Below, in pieces: positions 16,250-24,776 of a stretch of 38,900 nt of DNA (its first letter is position 1; each line of letters begins with the position of its first letter). The stretch is from Candidatus Danuiimicrobium aquiferis (GTDB lineage Bacteria > Omnitrophota > Omnitrophia > Omnitrophales > Danuiimicrobiaceae), in assembly GCA_001804285.1 (NCBI GenBank), contig MHFR01000063.1, positions 1 through 38,900 on the forward strand, written 5' to 3'. Both the position numbers and the translations under genes were made by a program. The notes beneath the pieces are model-generated. The model saw only the letters and a program-made list of their open reading frames with translations, made no database searches and was not told where the DNA came from.

Positions 16250-17614
16250 CTAGGATGCGATGAAAGAAGAGGCGTTTTGCTGAAAGCGTTTTTTAAGATG
16301 ATGAAGAAATTGGTCGGGGTATTTTTTGAGGGCATCCGGCAAATTAACTTCAACGGAGTCATTTTGAAACAGTTTTGCGAATAGGAAATCGGAATCTTCG
16401 ATTTCTTCCGTCAGCATGATATTTTTTAATTGAATGATAAGTTGGTGCGCCAGATTCCGTTCTAATTGACATACGGCATTTTCCGCAGTTTTTCGTTCTT
16501 CATCCGAAAGAAGATATGGCTCGAGTGCGGGCCATACGTCATGGTGAATGCTATCGTGGACTAACTGATTTAATTTCATCACCGTGGACGAAAAATTTGG
16601 TATTCGCAGATCATTCAGAAATGTTTTTGACCTGGCGTGAATGATCGCGTAGGCTTGCGCCATGGCGCTTTCACGGAACTTGAGCGTCTGATATCCGATC
16701 CCCTTTAAATCTTCGATATTGAATGCGTGAACGTTCTCGATTTTGGCAACTTCCGGAGCGATGGTCCGGGGAACGGCAAGATCGATCAAACAAAGCGGCC
16801 TTTTTTTGCGTTTTTGCATGATTTCGTCTAATTTTTGATCGGTGAGAAGAACCGATGGGAAGGTGGTTGCAGAAATGAATAAATCGGTTTTTTCGAGATA
16901 GACAAGCCATTCTTCAAATGGGATTGCTTTCACAGAGTATCGGTCGGCCAGTTCTTTGCCCCGTTCAATTCTGCGTGTCGAAACGATGATATTTTGACAG
17001 CCATGTTGAGTAAAATGTTTGATTAGTTTTTCGCAAAGCTTACCGGCGCCTAATATAAGGATGCATTTTTCAGTAAGAGAACCGCAGACTTTTTCCGCCA
17101 GTCCCATTGTGACGGAGGATGTTCCGACAGCCCCTTTTCCGATATCGGTTTTAGACCGCACTTCTTTGGCTGTTTGAAATGTTTTTTCAAACAGGTGCAG
17201 CAAATTTGCTTTTAAAGTTCCACGGTTCTGTGCTGCTTTGAACGCTTGTTTCATTTGTCCCAGAATTTCAGGCTCGCCAAGAATCATAGAGTCGAGACCG
17301 GGTGCGACTGTGAAACAATGTCTGGTTGCATCATCGTCTTGAAATAAGTAAAAGCTATTATTGAAGTCTTGAGCGAAATCGGCATGACCGGCGATCAAGA
17401 ATTTTTTTATTTCTTCCGTGGTTTTGTCGAAATCGGTGGTGGAAAAATAGATTTCGATTCGATTGCAGGTGGATAAAATGATGAGTTCTTCGCAGCCGGG
17501 TACACGAAATAGAGCAGAGTACGCATTCTCAATATCTTCAATGTTTCGCTGGACAGCTTCTCGAAGTTCTAACCGGCTCGATTTATGATTTAATCCCAAA
17601 ACAGCTAAGGTCAT
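16250..17614 (-). CDS. hemA: Glutamyl-tRNA reductase
   Basis: First committed enzyme of C5 tetrapyrrole synthesis, reducing glutamyl-tRNA to glutamate-1-semialdehyde with NADPH. It is 454 residues long, slightly longer than typical. The N-terminus GLNHKSSRLELREAV and the catalytic cysteine in LSTCNRIEIY are clear, followed by GLDSMILGEPEILGQMKQA. The NADPH domain has ILILGAGKLCEKLIKHF and STRRIERGKELA, and the C-terminal helical dimerisation domain follows. The HemL partner is on the other strand at 2255. It runs divergently from the 9-heme cytochrome gene at 17874. Confidence 0.95.
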   Translation of the reverse strand: MTLAVLGLNHKSSRLELREAVQRNIEDIENAYSALFRVPGCEELIILSTCNRIEIYFSTTDFDKTTEEIKKFLIAGHADFAQDFNNSFYLFQDDDATRHCFTVAPGLDSMILGEPEILGQMKQAFKAAQNRGTLKANLLHLFEKTFQTAKEVRSKTDIGKGAVGTSSVTMGLAEKVCGSLTEKCILILGAGKLCEKLIKHFTQHGCQNIIVSTRRIERGKELADRYSVKAIPFEEWLVYLEKTDLFISATTFPSVLLTDQKLDEIMQKRKKRPLCLIDLAVPRTIAPEVAKIENVHAFNIEDLKGIGYQTLKFRESAMAQAYAIIHARSKTFLNDLRIPNFSSTVMKLNQLVHDSIHHDVWPALEPYLLSDEERKTAENAVCQLERNLAHQLIIQLKNIMLTEEIEDSDFLFAKLFQNDSVEVNLPDALKKYPDQFLHHLKKRFQQNASSFIAS

Positions 17615-17645
17615 AATTATTTATACCCCAAGTGGGTGATTCCAC

Positions 17646-17672
17646 ACAATAACTTTCTTTTTGTTGCGTCAA
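17646..17672 (-). promoter_or_regulatory. Possible hemA promoter
   Basis: On the minus strand, TTGACG (17667-17672) is followed after 15 bases by TATTGT (17646-17651), or after 17 bases by TTGTGT. It lies about 30 bases before the hemA ATG. The spacing is not ideal, so the call is tentative. Confidence 0.3.
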
Positions 17673-17818
17673 AAACCACTTAATTACACCTTTTTGGAAA
17701 AAAATTCAAGGCGATTTTTTTAAATTCTTTCATCATTTTTAATTTTTATTGCTTATTTCATAAATAAAGTGCAACATAAAGAACGATTTTTTTTAAGATT
17801 ATTTAATTTTCGTCATAT

Positions 17819-17833
17819 TGGCATTATAATTGA
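17819..17833 (+). promoter_or_regulatory. Possible sigma54-type -24/-12 site, or TATAAT -10
   Basis: TGGCATTATAATTGA has the GG of a -24 element and the TTG of a -12 element at the sigma54 spacing (TGGCAC-N5-TTGC); the last C is an A. It lies 40 bases before the first possible ATG of the 9-heme cytochrome. The same stretch contains a perfect TATAAT (17825-17830), so a sigma70 promoter is an equal alternative, although its -35 (TTTAAT) is poor. The same TGGCAT-N5-TTGA pattern recurs at 34294. Confidence 0.3.
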
Positions 17834-17873
17834 AGCTTCATAATTGGTTTTTTATGTATTTTACTGAAAATGC

Positions 17874-19202
17874 ATGATAAAAATAGAGAAAAGCCGGAAA
17901 AGATATCTTAATATTCCAAATAATACCAATGCCATGAAAGAATCCGAGATAAGCAGAGCGGCTACCATAGCGGGAATATTGTTTGTTTGCCTGTTCTTCG
18001 TACCATTTGTTCCACCGGCGGGGGCAGCAGCTGCGGAAGAAAACTCATGTATCAGATGCCATGCCGATTATTGGGAGGAAATGAAGGGAAGTATTCATTC
18101 CCAGCAAAAAATAGTTTGCAACAAGTGTCACGGCGGAGATCCGGCGCAGTCCGATCAGCAATTGGCAAAGGCGGCTGGAACGGGGTATATCGGAGTTCCT
18201 AATAAAGCACAAATAGCTGAGATGTGCGGTCAATGTCATGCCTCTGTCGAAACCATGAATTTTTACGGTATCCGGACCGACCAACTGGCCCAGTACAAAA
18301 CCAGCGCTCACGGGAAAAAGCTCATACAGGACAGAGATGAACGGGTGGCCGTTTGCAGTGATTGTCACGGTTACCATGACGTGATCAGCGTTTCAAATCC
18401 GACCAGTCCCGTTTATCCTTTAAACCTTCCGAAGACATGCAACAAATGCCACGGCAATAAAGAATTAATGAAAAAATACGGCCATCCTTCCGATATTTTT
18501 GAAACCTACAGCGAAAGTGTTCATGGGAAAGCATTGTATGAGAAAAAAGATCTTTCGGTGGCCAACTGTGCGAAGTGTCACGGAAGTCACGGGGCCATAC
18601 CGCCCGGAGTAAGCAAGATCGGGGATACTTGCGGGAAATGCCACATTAATGAAAAGAAATATTTCTTGGAAAGTCCTCATGCGCGGTTGACTCAGGACGG
18701 AAAGTTTTCGGAGTGTATCACCTGCCACGGTTACCATGGAATAAAACATGCCGGCCCGGCGCTTTACGATCAAGTTTGTATTAAATGCCATGATGCCGCA
18801 AGCGCGATTCATAAAACGGTTGCGGAAATTGCGACGATGTTGAAAACAGAAGGGGAGACGATTAAAGAAACAGAAAACTTGGTCAAACAAGCGGCGGTCG
18901 AAGGAATTTTTGTTGAAAACGAACAGGCTTCGCTGAAAGAAGCAAATACATATATGCTTGAAATCGGTCCTTTGCAGCATATTTTGAATGTATCTAAAAT
19001 CGGAGAAGTATATAAAAAAGTTAAGACCATTACAGACGATATTAAAGGCAAGGTACTCAAGAAACGGAAAAGTCTTCAATGGCGCAAATATGCGCTTTAC
19101 CCCCTGTGGATTTTTATATTCGTGATGGTGGTAGCGTTATGGATTAAATATAAGCAGCTGATGAAGGAAAAAAATCTTAACCAAGGGACTAAACGTGGCT
19201 GA
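17874..19202 (+). CDS. Nine-heme cytochrome c with C-terminal membrane anchor
   Basis: 442 residues from the first ATG; a second ATG at 17934 would give a more usual signal peptide (SRAATIAGILFVCLFFVPFV). Nine CxxCH motifs lie between residues 59 and 306: CIRCH, CNKCH, CGQCH, CSDCH, CNKCH, CAKCH, CGKCH, CITCH and CIKCH. The spacing module HGYHDVISV, Ser/Pro spacer, CNKCH, YSESVHGKAL is shared with the two cytochrome b fusion proteins. Residues 312-400 are helical and charged, probably a coiled stalk, and 404-425 is a membrane helix. It overlaps the Rieske gene by 8 bases, so it is probably the cytochrome c subunit of the Rieske/cytochrome b complex. Confidence 0.88.
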   Translation: MIKIEKSRKRYLNIPNNTNAMKESEISRAATIAGILFVCLFFVPFVPPAGAAAAEENSCIRCHADYWEEMKGSIHSQQKIVCNKCHGGDPAQSDQQLAKAAGTGYIGVPNKAQIAEMCGQCHASVETMNFYGIRTDQLAQYKTSAHGKKLIQDRDERVAVCSDCHGYHDVISVSNPTSPVYPLNLPKTCNKCHGNKELMKKYGHPSDIFETYSESVHGKALYEKKDLSVANCAKCHGSHGAIPPGVSKIGDTCGKCHINEKKYFLESPHARLTQDGKFSECITCHGYHGIKHAGPALYDQVCIKCHDAASAIHKTVAEIATMLKTEGETIKETENLVKQAAVEGIFVENEQASLKEANTYMLEIGPLQHILNVSKIGEVYKKVKTITDDIKGKVLKKRKSLQWRKYALYPLWIFIFVMVVALWIKYKQLMKEKNLNQGTKRG

Positions 19203-19662
19203 ACTTAACGCAAGAATGCGTGAAGAGTCCGGAATGCAAAATAAAAAAATATCTCGTCGCGATTTTTTCGGATGGGTGATTAAAGGCGGTTTGTTGACCG
19301 CACTCGCGGGAATGGCATTTCCGGTTTTGTCTTACCTCTGGCCGGTGACGCGGCAAGGCCTTAACATGGGGCAAAAAGAACTTGGAACCGTTGAGGATAT
19401 TCCGATTTGGGGGTCCAAAAAAGTCATTATTGGTGACAGTGCGTTTATCGTTATTCGTACCCCCGATGAAATCAAGGTGTTTTCCGCGATTTGTACTCAT
19501 TTAGGGTGCATTGTTGAATGGGACGCGCAAAGGAAGGGACTCGTCTGCCCTTGCCATGCCGCTTTTTTTGATTTGGAAGGACGGATTGTATCGGGGCCGC
19601 CGCCAAAACCTTTGTCATCTTTTAAAGCAGAGGTGGTGAATGGGAAAATATACATCAGGTAA
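19195..19662 (+). CDS. Rieske [2Fe-2S] protein
   Basis: 155 residues from a GTG start with AGGG about 8 bases upstream. The N-terminus has a twin-arginine-like motif (SRRDFFG) before a single hydrophobic helix, which serves as both Tat signal and membrane anchor. The cluster-binding motifs are CTHLGC and CPCHAAFF near residues 100 and 120, with the Pro loop GPPPKPL. It is the high-potential iron-sulfur subunit of a cytochrome bc- or b6f-type quinol oxidoreductase. The start lies inside the 9-heme cytochrome gene, and cytochrome b follows after a repeat-bearing gap. Confidence 0.93.
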   Translation: MAELNARMREESGMQNKKISRRDFFGWVIKGGLLTALAGMAFPVLSYLWPVTRQGLNMGQKELGTVEDIPIWGSKKVIIGDSAFIVIRTPDEIKVFSAICTHLGCIVEWDAQRKGLVCPCHAAFFDLEGRIVSGPPPKPLSSFKAEVVNGKIYIR

Positions 19663-20001
19663 TTATGGTAATGGACATAGTTAAAGTTTTTTGTGGCTGC
19701 GAGAAAAATAAATGGTATCCGATTGTAAGCAGAATTTGCCGATGAAGAATGAACGAAGATATCCTAAGTAGCCGCATATAAGTTTCTTAATATTTTGTCA
19801 TTCCCGCAGGTTTCCCTTGGGGAAGAAAGGGCCGGCCCCAGCTTTTCCGGGGTAAGCGGGAATCTATCGTTCGTGGATTTCCGATAAAAGCACGGCGGAG
19901 CAGTGCTGCTTCGCTGCATTCGGGAATGACATGCTGGTGAAATACACGAAAACCTAAGCACGACCACTTAGGCTCATTGCAAAGTTCTTGGAGGGAAAAA
20001 A
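19663..20001. other. Rieske-cytochrome b gap
   Basis: 339 bases without a supported gene. A 27-codon open frame (19665-19745) has no recognisable feature. Most of the gap is a palindromic repeat (19763-19972). The cytochrome b ribosome binding site (GGAGGG, about 19990) follows. Confidence 0.5.
19763..19972. repeat. Palindromic MITE-like repeat, copy A
   Basis: Ends in CCTAAGT (19763-19769) and ACTTAGG (19966-19972), with a perfect inner inverted repeat GTCATTCCCG (19797-19806) and CGGGAATGAC (19921-19930). The core contains GC-rich sub-hairpins, and a segment (GCACGGCGGAGCAGTGCTGC) that recurs in copy E at 37677. The left arm (GCATATAAGTTTCTTAATAT) resembles the arms of copies B and C. Confidence 0.8.
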
Positions 20002-21153
20002 GTGTTGAAGGAACGAATTTTGAAGTGGTTTGATGAGCGTTTTAAGATCGAGAATCTTTCGAAACCCGTGCGTAAACAATTGGAGAAGCCGCTTCCTCAT
20101 AATGTCAGCTGGTTTCACACTTTTGGCAGCATGTCGTTATTTCTGTTTGTGAGCCAAGTACTGACGGGAATCCTTCTGCTTGTATATTACAGGCCGACCA
20201 CAGAGGAAGCGTTTGAAAGCGTGAAGTTTATTATGACAGAAGCTCATTTTGGATGGTTGTATCGGCAACTTCATGCATGGGGTGCCAACTTTATGGTGAT
20301 CGTCGTCATCTTACATCTGCTGAGGACTTTCGTTACCGGATCGTATAAAAAACCAAGGGAGTTGACGTGGATATGCGGAGTTGCCTTACTCTTTTTAGCC
20401 CTTGTTTTTGGTTTTACGGGATACCTGCTTCCGTGGAATCAGTTGGCGTATTGGGCAACAACAGTGGGAACGGAAATTGCGGGAGCCATTCCCGGTGTGG
20501 GAGAATGGATCAAAACGTTATTGCGTGGAGGAACAGCTGTTGGTGGGGAGACGCTTTCCCGGTTTTTTGTTGTTCATGTCATCATCCTTCCATGGGTGAT
20601 TTGTTTTGTTATTTTAGTTCATCTTTTTTTTGTTCGCTACCAAGGAATTGCGACCTTGGACCCGGTTGACGCGGAGAAAGAAGTCAAAGAAAGTGAAGGG
20701 ATCCCGTTTTTCCCCCATCATGCATTGAAGGAAGGGATTGTATTTTTTATTCTTATCGGCATACTGATAAGTTTGTCCATTCTGGCACCGTTTGATTTGG
20801 GGGAGAAGGCAGATCCGATTACAACCCCGCATGCCATTAAACCGGAATGGTATTTCTTGCCGGTTTATCAACTTCTTAAATATTTCCCAAAGCTGACCGG
20901 TATTTTTATTAGCTCCGTGATTCCTCTGGTTCTTATTTTCTGGCCTTTTTTTGATAAGGGCAAGAACCGTCACCCGTTGAAAAGGCCTATTTCGATGACG
21001 ATTGGTATGATTGTGCTCGTAGCGTTTTTGGTTTTAGGAGCGTTGGCACATGTATCTGAAACGACGCGGGTCATTTTCGGGAAAACATATCATTTTGATC
21101 TTTACGGGGTTCCCCACGCTATTTCGGCGAATACTCTGATGGTTGAGAAGTAA
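20002..21153 (+). CDS. Cytochrome b (b6 and subunit IV in one chain)
   Basis: 383 residues from GTG with a strong GGAGGG site. It is the quinol-oxidising membrane subunit of a bc/b6f-like complex. Helix B has the His pair in HAWGANFMVIVVILH and helix D in HVIILPWVICFVILVH; the second pair is 14 residues apart, as in b6 proteins. The subunit IV part carries the quinol-site PEWY motif in KPEWYFLPVYQLLKY. At the position of the b6f cysteine that binds the extra heme, the sequence reads WFHTFG, so that heme is probably not covalently bound. Three to four further helices complete the chain. It follows the Rieske gene and precedes multiheme cytochromes instead of cytochrome c1. Confidence 0.93.
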   Translation: MLKERILKWFDERFKIENLSKPVRKQLEKPLPHNVSWFHTFGSMSLFLFVSQVLTGILLLVYYRPTTEEAFESVKFIMTEAHFGWLYRQLHAWGANFMVIVVILHLLRTFVTGSYKKPRELTWICGVALLFLALVFGFTGYLLPWNQLAYWATTVGTEIAGAIPGVGEWIKTLLRGGTAVGGETLSRFFVVHVIILPWVICFVILVHLFFVRYQGIATLDPVDAEKEVKESEGIPFFPHHALKEGIVFFILIGILISLSILAPFDLGEKADPITTPHAIKPEWYFLPVYQLLKYFPKLTGIFISSVIPLVLIFWPFFDKGKNRHPLKRPISMTIGMIVLVAFLVLGALAHVSETTRVIFGKTYHFDLYGVPHAISANTLMVEK

Positions 21154-21202
21154 AAATAATTTTTTAAGCAATCTTAAACAAACGGTAAAAAGGAGGAACC
21201 AG

Positions 21203-21757
21203 ATGAAATTGAAATCAATAGCAGTCAGTTTGGGGGCATGTTTTGTTCTCTTAGGCATAGATGCTTTTTTTGTCATTCCATCATTAAGCGCAGAACCGGC
21301 GCATGAATATACCGGTGCAAAAAAATGTTCCATGTGTCATAAGACTCCGGTGCAAGGAGAGCAATATGCGAAGTGGCAAGCTTCAAAGCATGCCAAGGCA
21401 TTTGAAACGTTGGGGACGCCCGCAGCTAAGGAAGCTGGCGCGAAACTTGGGGTTACCGATCCGCAAACGGACGGGAAATGTTTGAAATGCCATTCAGCGG
21501 CTTATGGTGGGACGACCGCGAAAGTGACGGAAGCGATAGCGGTGGAAGAAGGTGTTTCCTGCGAATCCTGCCACGGTGGCGGTAAGGATTATATGAAGAT
21601 GACCGTGATGAAAGATAAAGATGCGGCGATTGCAGCCGGACTTATGATTCCGAATGAAAAGACCTGTCTCGGATGTCATAATGAAGAAAGTCCGACGTAT
21701 AAGCCGTTTAATTATGCGGAACGGGTCGAGGCGATCAAGCACGCGAAACCCAAATGA
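21203..21757 (+). CDS. Tetraheme cytochrome c554-like protein
   Basis: 184 residues from ATG 21203, which has an excellent AGGAGG site (21191-21196); the frame is open to 21143, overlapping cytochrome b, but that start lacks a good site. A signal peptide ends near SLSAEP. Four CxxCH motifs follow: CSMCH, CLKCH, CESCH and CLGCH, with the ASKHAKAFETL spacing typical of the cytochrome c554 family. It is a periplasmic electron carrier. Its position after cytochrome b suggests it accepts electrons from the Rieske/b complex. Confidence 0.88.
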   Translation: MKLKSIAVSLGACFVLLGIDAFFVIPSLSAEPAHEYTGAKKCSMCHKTPVQGEQYAKWQASKHAKAFETLGTPAAKEAGAKLGVTDPQTDGKCLKCHSAAYGGTTAKVTEAIAVEEGVSCESCHGGGKDYMKMTVMKDKDAAIAAGLMIPNEKTCLGCHNEESPTYKPFNYAERVEAIKHAKPK

Positions 21758-21797
21758 AATTATTCCATTCTTAGGTTGAATGGGCACTTGATTTAAG

Positions 21798-21948
21798 TGC
21801 ATGATATTTTATCCAGTTGTCATTCTGGGCGAAACGCGCTGTATAAAACGCACAGCACTTTGCGCTTTGTAAAGTGAAGAATCTTAGATCCTTCGCCGCT
21901 ACGCTTCTCAGGATGACATATCAAAATATCGGATGAAATGATATGCGT
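21798..21948. repeat. Palindromic repeat, TGTCATTCTG type, copy F
   Basis: Inverted core GTCATTCTG (about 21818-21826) and CAGGATGAC (about 21909-21917), with looser outer arms (GCATGATATTTTATCC on the left, GGATGAAATGATATGC on the right). It contains GAAGAATCTTAGATCCTTCGC, characteristic of a widespread class of intergenic bacterial repeats. A small hairpin, GCACTT/AAGTGC (21784-21800), precedes it after the c554 gene. Confidence 0.6.
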
Positions 21949-22007
21949 GTCTTGTTTTTGAGAACTGTTTGTAAAAACGATCGGTATTCATTAACGGAGG
22001 AATCGAT

Positions 22008-22763
22008 TTGAAGTTTATTAAAATGCCGAAAATTCCACAGCAGGTGATTAGCCTGGGAATTCTCTTTTTAATTGCGATCGGCGGATTTGTGATTGCTCGC
22101 AAGTTTTTTATTCCGCACTCATTCGGGCTTTACGGACATTATCGCGCCGATGCTGTGGAGGAAATCAAAAAGCAGGAAATTGTTTATGCAGGAGCAAAGG
22201 CCTGTTATGATTGCCATGATGATATTTATGATTTGAAGGCTCAATCTTATCATAAAGATGTCGCTTGTGAGGTTTGTCATGGGCCAGCCGCCAGCCATGT
22301 CGAAAATCCGGACGGAGTTTTGCCGCCCATTCCGAACGATCGCAAGGGCTGTGCCATTTGCCACGATTATAGTCCTCCGCGGCCGACTGGTTTTCCTCAA
22401 ATTATCGAAGCCCGGCATAATCCGGGAAAGGTTTGCAAATCTTGTCACAACCCCCACAATCCCACCTTACCGCATACGCCCGAAAGTTGTAGCGCTTGTC
22501 ACCGGGAAATTTATATGAAGAAATCAATTTCATCTCACGCATCCTTAGAATGCGCCACATGCCATACCGTGCCTGAGGGGCACCTGACGAGCCCCAGGGC
22601 AAACGAAGTTGGAAAGCCGCAGAAAAGAGAATTCTGCGGACAATGTCATGCTGAGGACGCGCAAGTTTCGAAAGACATTCTAAGAATTGATCTTAAAACT
22701 CATGGCGAACGTTCCCTGTGTTGGGAATGTCATTATCCGCACGATCCCGAGACGAACACATGA
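22008..22763 (+). CDS. Octaheme membrane-anchored cytochrome c
   Basis: 251 residues from a TTG start with GGAGGA close upstream. The N-terminus has one membrane helix (about residues 12-32) without a clear cleavage site, so it is probably anchored. Eight CxxCH motifs: CYDCH, CEVCH, CAICH, CKSCH, CSACH, CATCH, CGQCH and CWECH. The last 50 residues resemble NrfB/NrfH-like ends (ERSLCWECHYPHDPE). Its TGA overlaps the ATG of the iron-sulfur gene, so it should be the heme partner of the iron-sulfur/NrfD unit that follows. Confidence 0.85.
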   Translation: MKFIKMPKIPQQVISLGILFLIAIGGFVIARKFFIPHSFGLYGHYRADAVEEIKKQEIVYAGAKACYDCHDDIYDLKAQSYHKDVACEVCHGPAASHVENPDGVLPPIPNDRKGCAICHDYSPPRPTGFPQIIEARHNPGKVCKSCHNPHNPTLPHTPESCSACHREIYMKKSISSHASLECATCHTVPEGHLTSPRANEVGKPQKREFCGQCHAEDAQVSKDILRIDLKTHGERSLCWECHYPHDPETNT

Positions 22764-23533
22764 AAAAGGAAAATAAAAAGCATTTAGGCCGTCGGCAATT
22801 TCTGAAGAAATGCGCCAAGGCAGTGTGCACGGGATTACTGCTTTCTTTTGTTGAATTTAAGAATGTGTGGGCAAAACAGGTTGGGAACGGTGACAAATCC
22901 GCCGAACGGAAATACGCCATGGGGATCGATATTCATAAATGCATTGGCTGCGGAAGATGTGCCGATGCTTGTAAGAAAGAAAATAAAGTTCCGCGCGAAC
23001 CGCATTATTTCAGGACATGGATTGAACGTTATATCGTTCCTATCAAAGGAGAGCCCGTGGTGGACAGTCCCAACGGCGGAATTGACGGGTTCCCCGAATT
23101 GAAAGGTGATAAAGGTATTTTAAAAATGTTTTTTGTGCCTAAATTGTGTAATCACTGCGCCCATCCGCCGTGCGTCCAGGTTTGCCCCGTTGGAGCGACG
23201 TTTACAAGTCGCGACGGAGTGGTTTTGGTTGACCCAAAATATTGTGTAGGGTGCCGGTACTGTATCCAGGCATGTCCTTATGGCGCGCGTTATATGCATC
23301 CCGAAAAACATGTTGCCGACAAGTGCACGTTTTGCTATCACCGAATTACCAAGGGGTTGCTTCCTGCTTGCGTTGAAGTTTGTCCGACAAAAGCCAGAAT
23401 TTTTGGCGAGGTGGATAATCCGACGAGCCCCATCCGACGGTTTGCTCGATTACATACTATTACGGTGCTCAAGCCGTCGCTGAATACGGAACCGATGGTT
23501 CTATATGCCGGAGCGGAAGGAATGGTGAGGTAA
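22760..23533 (+). CDS. Four-cluster ferredoxin subunit (NrfC/PsrB/HybA-like), Tat-exported
   Basis: 257 residues. The start ATG 22760 overlaps the previous stop. A twin-arginine signal (GRRQFLKKCAKAVCTG) indicates folded export to the periplasm. Four [4Fe-4S] motifs are visible: CIGCGRCADACKKEN, CNHCAHPPCVQVCP, CVGCRYCIQACPYGARY, and the split CTFCYHR with CVEVCP. It would carry electrons between the octaheme cytochrome and the NrfD-type membrane subunit encoded next, as in nitrite, polysulfide and hydrogenase complexes. No catalytic molybdopterin subunit is nearby, so the unit looks like a pure electron-transfer module. Confidence 0.92.
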   Translation: MKKENKKHLGRRQFLKKCAKAVCTGLLLSFVEFKNVWAKQVGNGDKSAERKYAMGIDIHKCIGCGRCADACKKENKVPREPHYFRTWIERYIVPIKGEPVVDSPNGGIDGFPELKGDKGILKMFFVPKLCNHCAHPPCVQVCPVGATFTSRDGVVLVDPKYCVGCRYCIQACPYGARYMHPEKHVADKCTFCYHRITKGLLPACVEVCPTKARIFGEVDNPTSPIRRFARLHTITVLKPSLNTEPMVLYAGAEGMVR

Positions 23534-23535
23534 CC

Positions 23536-24741
23536 ATGGAGCCTACAATCATCCAACAAGCCATGATGGGCTTTCAGAGCTTCAGCGGGTACATCTATCC
23601 AAATGAGTATGAACTTCAATGGAGCCTCTTAATTGTTTTGTATCCCTATTTGACCGGACTCGTGGCAGGTGCTTTCATCCTCGCGTCGCTTGAGCGCGTT
23701 TTTCGCGTGACAGTCATTTTGCCTGTTTACCGGCTGTCGCTTTTAACGGCTCTTGCTTTTCTGATCGTTGCACCGATGCCGCTTTTTGCACACCTCGGAC
23801 ATCCGGAGCGTGCTCTTGAGATGTTGTGGACTCCGCATTTGCAATCGGCGATGGCAATGTTCGGTTTTGTTTACGCCTGGTATTTATTGGTGGTATTGCT
23901 GTTGGAGATTTGGTTTGATTTCCGAAAAGATATTGTCATGTATTCAAAAAACAGTAGGGGATTAAAAAAATATTTTTATTTACTGCTCACTCTCGGATCA
24001 ACCGATATTTCTGAGGAAGCCCTTCGGTTTGATAATAAAATGTGCAAATTTATTACGGTCATGGGAATTCCATCCGCATTTTTACTCCACGGGTATGTGG
24101 GTTTTATTTTTGGATCGATCAAAGCCAATCCCTGGTGGAGTTCTGTTTTAATGCCGATTGTGTTTCTCTTTTCCGCGATTGTTTCCGGAATCGCACTGAT
24201 GATTCTTATCTATATGGTCACGACTTTATTCCGCTGGAAAAAAATAGATATGGGGTGCCTGAATAAATTGGCGGAGTTTCTGTTTTACACCATGATTGTT
24301 GATTTTTCGCTGGAGCTTTTGGATTTCATACATCGTCTTTACGAATCAGAGGAGTCGATCCACATTTTGTCTCAATTGATCACGAATCGTTTGTTCGTCA
24401 GTCTGATTGTGACGCAGATTTTTCTCGGCAGCATCGTGCCGATACTGGGCCTCATTGTCGGACGGTTCGGAAAATTACCGGATGAGTTGAGACGGATTGT
24501 TTATTTTCTTTCGGCTGTTTTGGTTCAAGTGGGGATTTTCAGCATCCGCTGGAATGTGGTGATCGGCGGGCAATTGTTTTCCAAAAGCTTGCGAGGGCTG
24601 ACCGTGTACAAGGTGCAATTGCTTGGCCTCGAAGGCCTTTTAATGACTGTTTTTTTGTTGATCTTACCATTGTTTATTCTGTACGGCATCGTTAAGATTT
24701 TGCCTCCATGGACGGATTCCGAATTAGAAGTTCATAAATAA
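23536..24741 (+). CDS. NrfD/PsrC-like quinone-interacting membrane protein
   Basis: 401 residues with about nine membrane helices. The N-terminus (LQWSLLIVLYPYLTGLVAGAF) and FAHLGHPERALEMLWTPH are typical of the NrfD family, which exchanges electrons with menaquinone or ubiquinone and has no cofactor of its own. It lies two bases after the iron-sulfur gene, with GTGAGG as ribosome site. It forms the membrane part of the iron-sulfur/octaheme module. Combining NrfD with a Rieske/cytochrome b complex in one cluster resembles hybrid bc assemblies reported for some cytochrome-rich anaerobes. Confidence 0.88.
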   Translation: MEPTIIQQAMMGFQSFSGYIYPNEYELQWSLLIVLYPYLTGLVAGAFILASLERVFRVTVILPVYRLSLLTALAFLIVAPMPLFAHLGHPERALEMLWTPHLQSAMAMFGFVYAWYLLVVLLLEIWFDFRKDIVMYSKNSRGLKKYFYLLLTLGSTDISEEALRFDNKMCKFITVMGIPSAFLLHGYVGFIFGSIKANPWWSSVLMPIVFLFSAIVSGIALMILIYMVTTLFRWKKIDMGCLNKLAEFLFYTMIVDFSLELLDFIHRLYESEESIHILSQLITNRLFVSLIVTQIFLGSIVPILGLIVGRFGKLPDELRRIVYFLSAVLVQVGIFSIRWNVVIGGQLFSKSLRGLTVYKVQLLGLEGLLMTVFLLILPLFILYGIVKILPPWTDSELEVHK

Positions 24742-24776
24742 TGAACTCAGAAAAGATAGCATAGACAGGGGAAAAA

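Noticed and set aside
19665-19745. 27-codon frame after the Rieske gene with a CGC sequence
   Set aside because: Too short, with no CxxCH and no clear ribosome site; chance is the simpler explanation.
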